From: Hymenolepis diminuta
Lineage: Eukaryota > Platyhelminthes > Cestoda > Cyclophyllidea > Hymenolepididae
DNA length: 64,000 nucleotides
Reading direction: 5' to 3'
Assembly (NCBI GenBank): GCA_900708905.1
Contig: CAADRB010000008.1
Coordinates: 1,247,525 to 1,311,524 of the forward strand
In this document: positions 62,745 through 64,000 of the stretch, one piece after another
How positions within the stretch are numbered: position 1 is the first letter of the stretch
Layout of the letters: each line of letters opens with the position of its first letter
Position numbers and translations under genes: made by a program
Notes under the pieces: model-generated
The model's input: only the letters and a program-made list of their open reading frames with translations
The model's database searches: none
What the model was told of the DNA's origin: nothing

Positions 62745-62930
62745 ATAGAGAGGATATCCTAGATTTGCTCTCACGAAGAACTCACATTCCACAAACCCTC
62801 TCGAAGGTCGGTATTGACCATAATCTTTAGACACTGACACCACTAGATGGAGCATTGATAGGAATTGATCTCATGACTTATATCTTCTGAAGGGAGAAAG
62901 TTGATCCTTGTGCCACCAGTCAAAATTAAA
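62745..62930 (-). repeat. Family A SINE-like repeat with clear tRNA-like head
   Basis: On the minus strand an A-box-like TGGCACAAGGA (plus 62905-62915) and a B-box-like GAGATCAATTCC (plus 62861-62872) are spaced roughly as in a tRNA. The body and tail follow (AGGATATCCTAGATTTGCTC at the plus left end). Pol III-type internal promoter motifs support a tRNA-derived SINE. Confidence 0.5.
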
Positions 62931-64000
62931 ATAGGGATAGCTGTTTCACTTTTAATATGAAGGGCTAACCCCGTGGTAAATTAATTGTGAATGTCTTCAA
63001 ATCTTCGAAATACTTTATTATTTTTTAACTTTAAGTAAACTCTTTTCATATAAAATTTTAAAGTTAAAATATTTACATATCTCACTAATCACAAAATTGA
63101 GTAAATTTCAAAAATGTTCAACATTTACATAATAGTAAATATAAATTAAAATCTTTTCTGATCTATGCAATTAATAAATTAGTATTAAAAATAATAAATT
63201 GTATACAAACAGAAACAATATTGTTGTTAATGTATAACAATATTTAATGAAGTGAATAGTTCTAGCTGATGGAATCTAATGTGAAAAATTCTCATTTCAT
63301 TCCTTTCTATTTTCAATTGAAACTGTGATCACGAAACAAAAATTATATTCCATTAAATTTTATATTTAAAAATATTAATAGAATTACTGAAAATAAAATT
63401 GTGTATTAAATTATAAAGTTAAAAGATAAAATCCGGAATTAACAAATGAAAATATTACACTTTTATTCTATTCAATTATTGAATATAGACCTGCTCATAG
63501 AGCGTTTTTAGGGTATTGTTAGGGTGTGAAATCTGCTACTTATTATTAAGATAAGTAGCAGATTTCACACCAAAAAGCAAACTCTCACACAAAGGACCGA
63601 TTAATGAAGAAGCATTACAAAATACTTCACTCTAAGTAACATGGAGTATGTTGCATTTTAAAATTTGTGATTATTATGTTCTGTAGAATGAAAAATTGTC
63701 CTGTTGAAACAAATTAAGTCAGTATTCGCCGAATTTAAGGTAAAATATTTATTCCTTTAATAGAAGCTAATTTTAAAGATAAAGAGTTTTATAAAAAATG
63801 ATCTAAAAATTTTATTTAATAAAACTTTCTATAGAATATCACATTTTGAGCATTTTTCCAGGGTAAAAGCGCAGGTTTTATCTTTTACTAAATAAAAAAA
63901 TAAGCATTTATTTGGGATTTTTTATTACCTCTGTAAAACTCTCGATATAAATAAAAAGCAGAATTAGTATTGTGATTTAAGAAAGTAGAGCAATAATTTT
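62931..64000. other. AT-rich end of window
   Basis: Only the 63523-63571 hairpin stands out. No open frame of note. Confidence 0.4.
63523..63571. repeat. Perfect 21-bp inverted repeat with 7-base loop
   Basis: GGTGTGAAATCTGCTACTTA plus T (63523-63543) is exactly complementary to 63551-63571, around the loop TATTAAG. Only one strand is needed to form a 21-bp hairpin. Flanking bases pair poorly. It is shorter than a usual animal pre-miRNA and has no mismatches, so a foldback or local inverted duplication is as likely. Confidence 0.8.

Noticed and set aside
63523..63571. Calling the hairpin a microRNA gene
   Set aside because: At 49 bases with no bulges and poor flanking pairing, it is shorter and more perfect than a normal animal precursor. 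Small-RNA data would be needed.
1..64000. CRISPR arrays, operons, ribosome binding sites or prophage
   Set aside because: The window is eukaryotic. No regularly spaced direct repeats or tightly packed genes are present.

Overview
This is an AT-rich eukaryotic (animal) window that is mostly intron, intergenic DNA and decayed transposable elements. Large phased introns, mariner-type transposases, a Gypsy-type integrase scrap and several short tRNA-headed repeats point to an invertebrate metazoan. A flatworm is my guess, but nothing in the window proves it.

One gene is clear: a plus-strand calmodulin-like protein with four EF-hands, split over five exons at 1373-1481, 6779-6922, 13923-14023, 24952-25099 and 42646-42695. 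All junctions are GT-AG, all phases match (1, 1, 0, 1), and the conceptual product is 183 aa (170 aa if the ATG at 1412 is used). Exons 2-5 follow the calmodulin fold residue by residue. Exon 1 was found by phase and by its calmodulin-like join, so it is less certain. The four introns are about 5.3, 7.0, 10.9 and 17.5 kb, so under 0.6 kb of coding sequence spans 41 kb. A less AT-rich 3' UTR follows, with ATTAAA at 43009 and AATAAA at 43402.

The introns hold interspersed repeats. Family A has a tRNA-like head and at least eight copies in the window. Family B has about seven copies and shares a short core with A. Family C has four copies. A third tRNA-headed SINE (family T) is best preserved at 40826-41070. 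Intron 4 also holds a broken mariner-like transposase (34940-35884, minus) and a candidate solo LTR (about 29990-30495, minus). Intron 3 holds a Gypsy integrase scrap (16269-16409, minus).

Downstream of the gene (43.4-64 kb) lies a nearly full-length but disabled mariner with matching terminal inverted repeats (44197-45515), an unexplained 87-codon open stretch (45990-46253), a weak secreted-peptide candidate (52502-52746), more family A copies, and a perfect 21-bp hairpin at 63523-63571. The rest of this half is very AT-rich and shows no recognisable gene. I found no operon, CRISPR array or clearly new multi-gene system.
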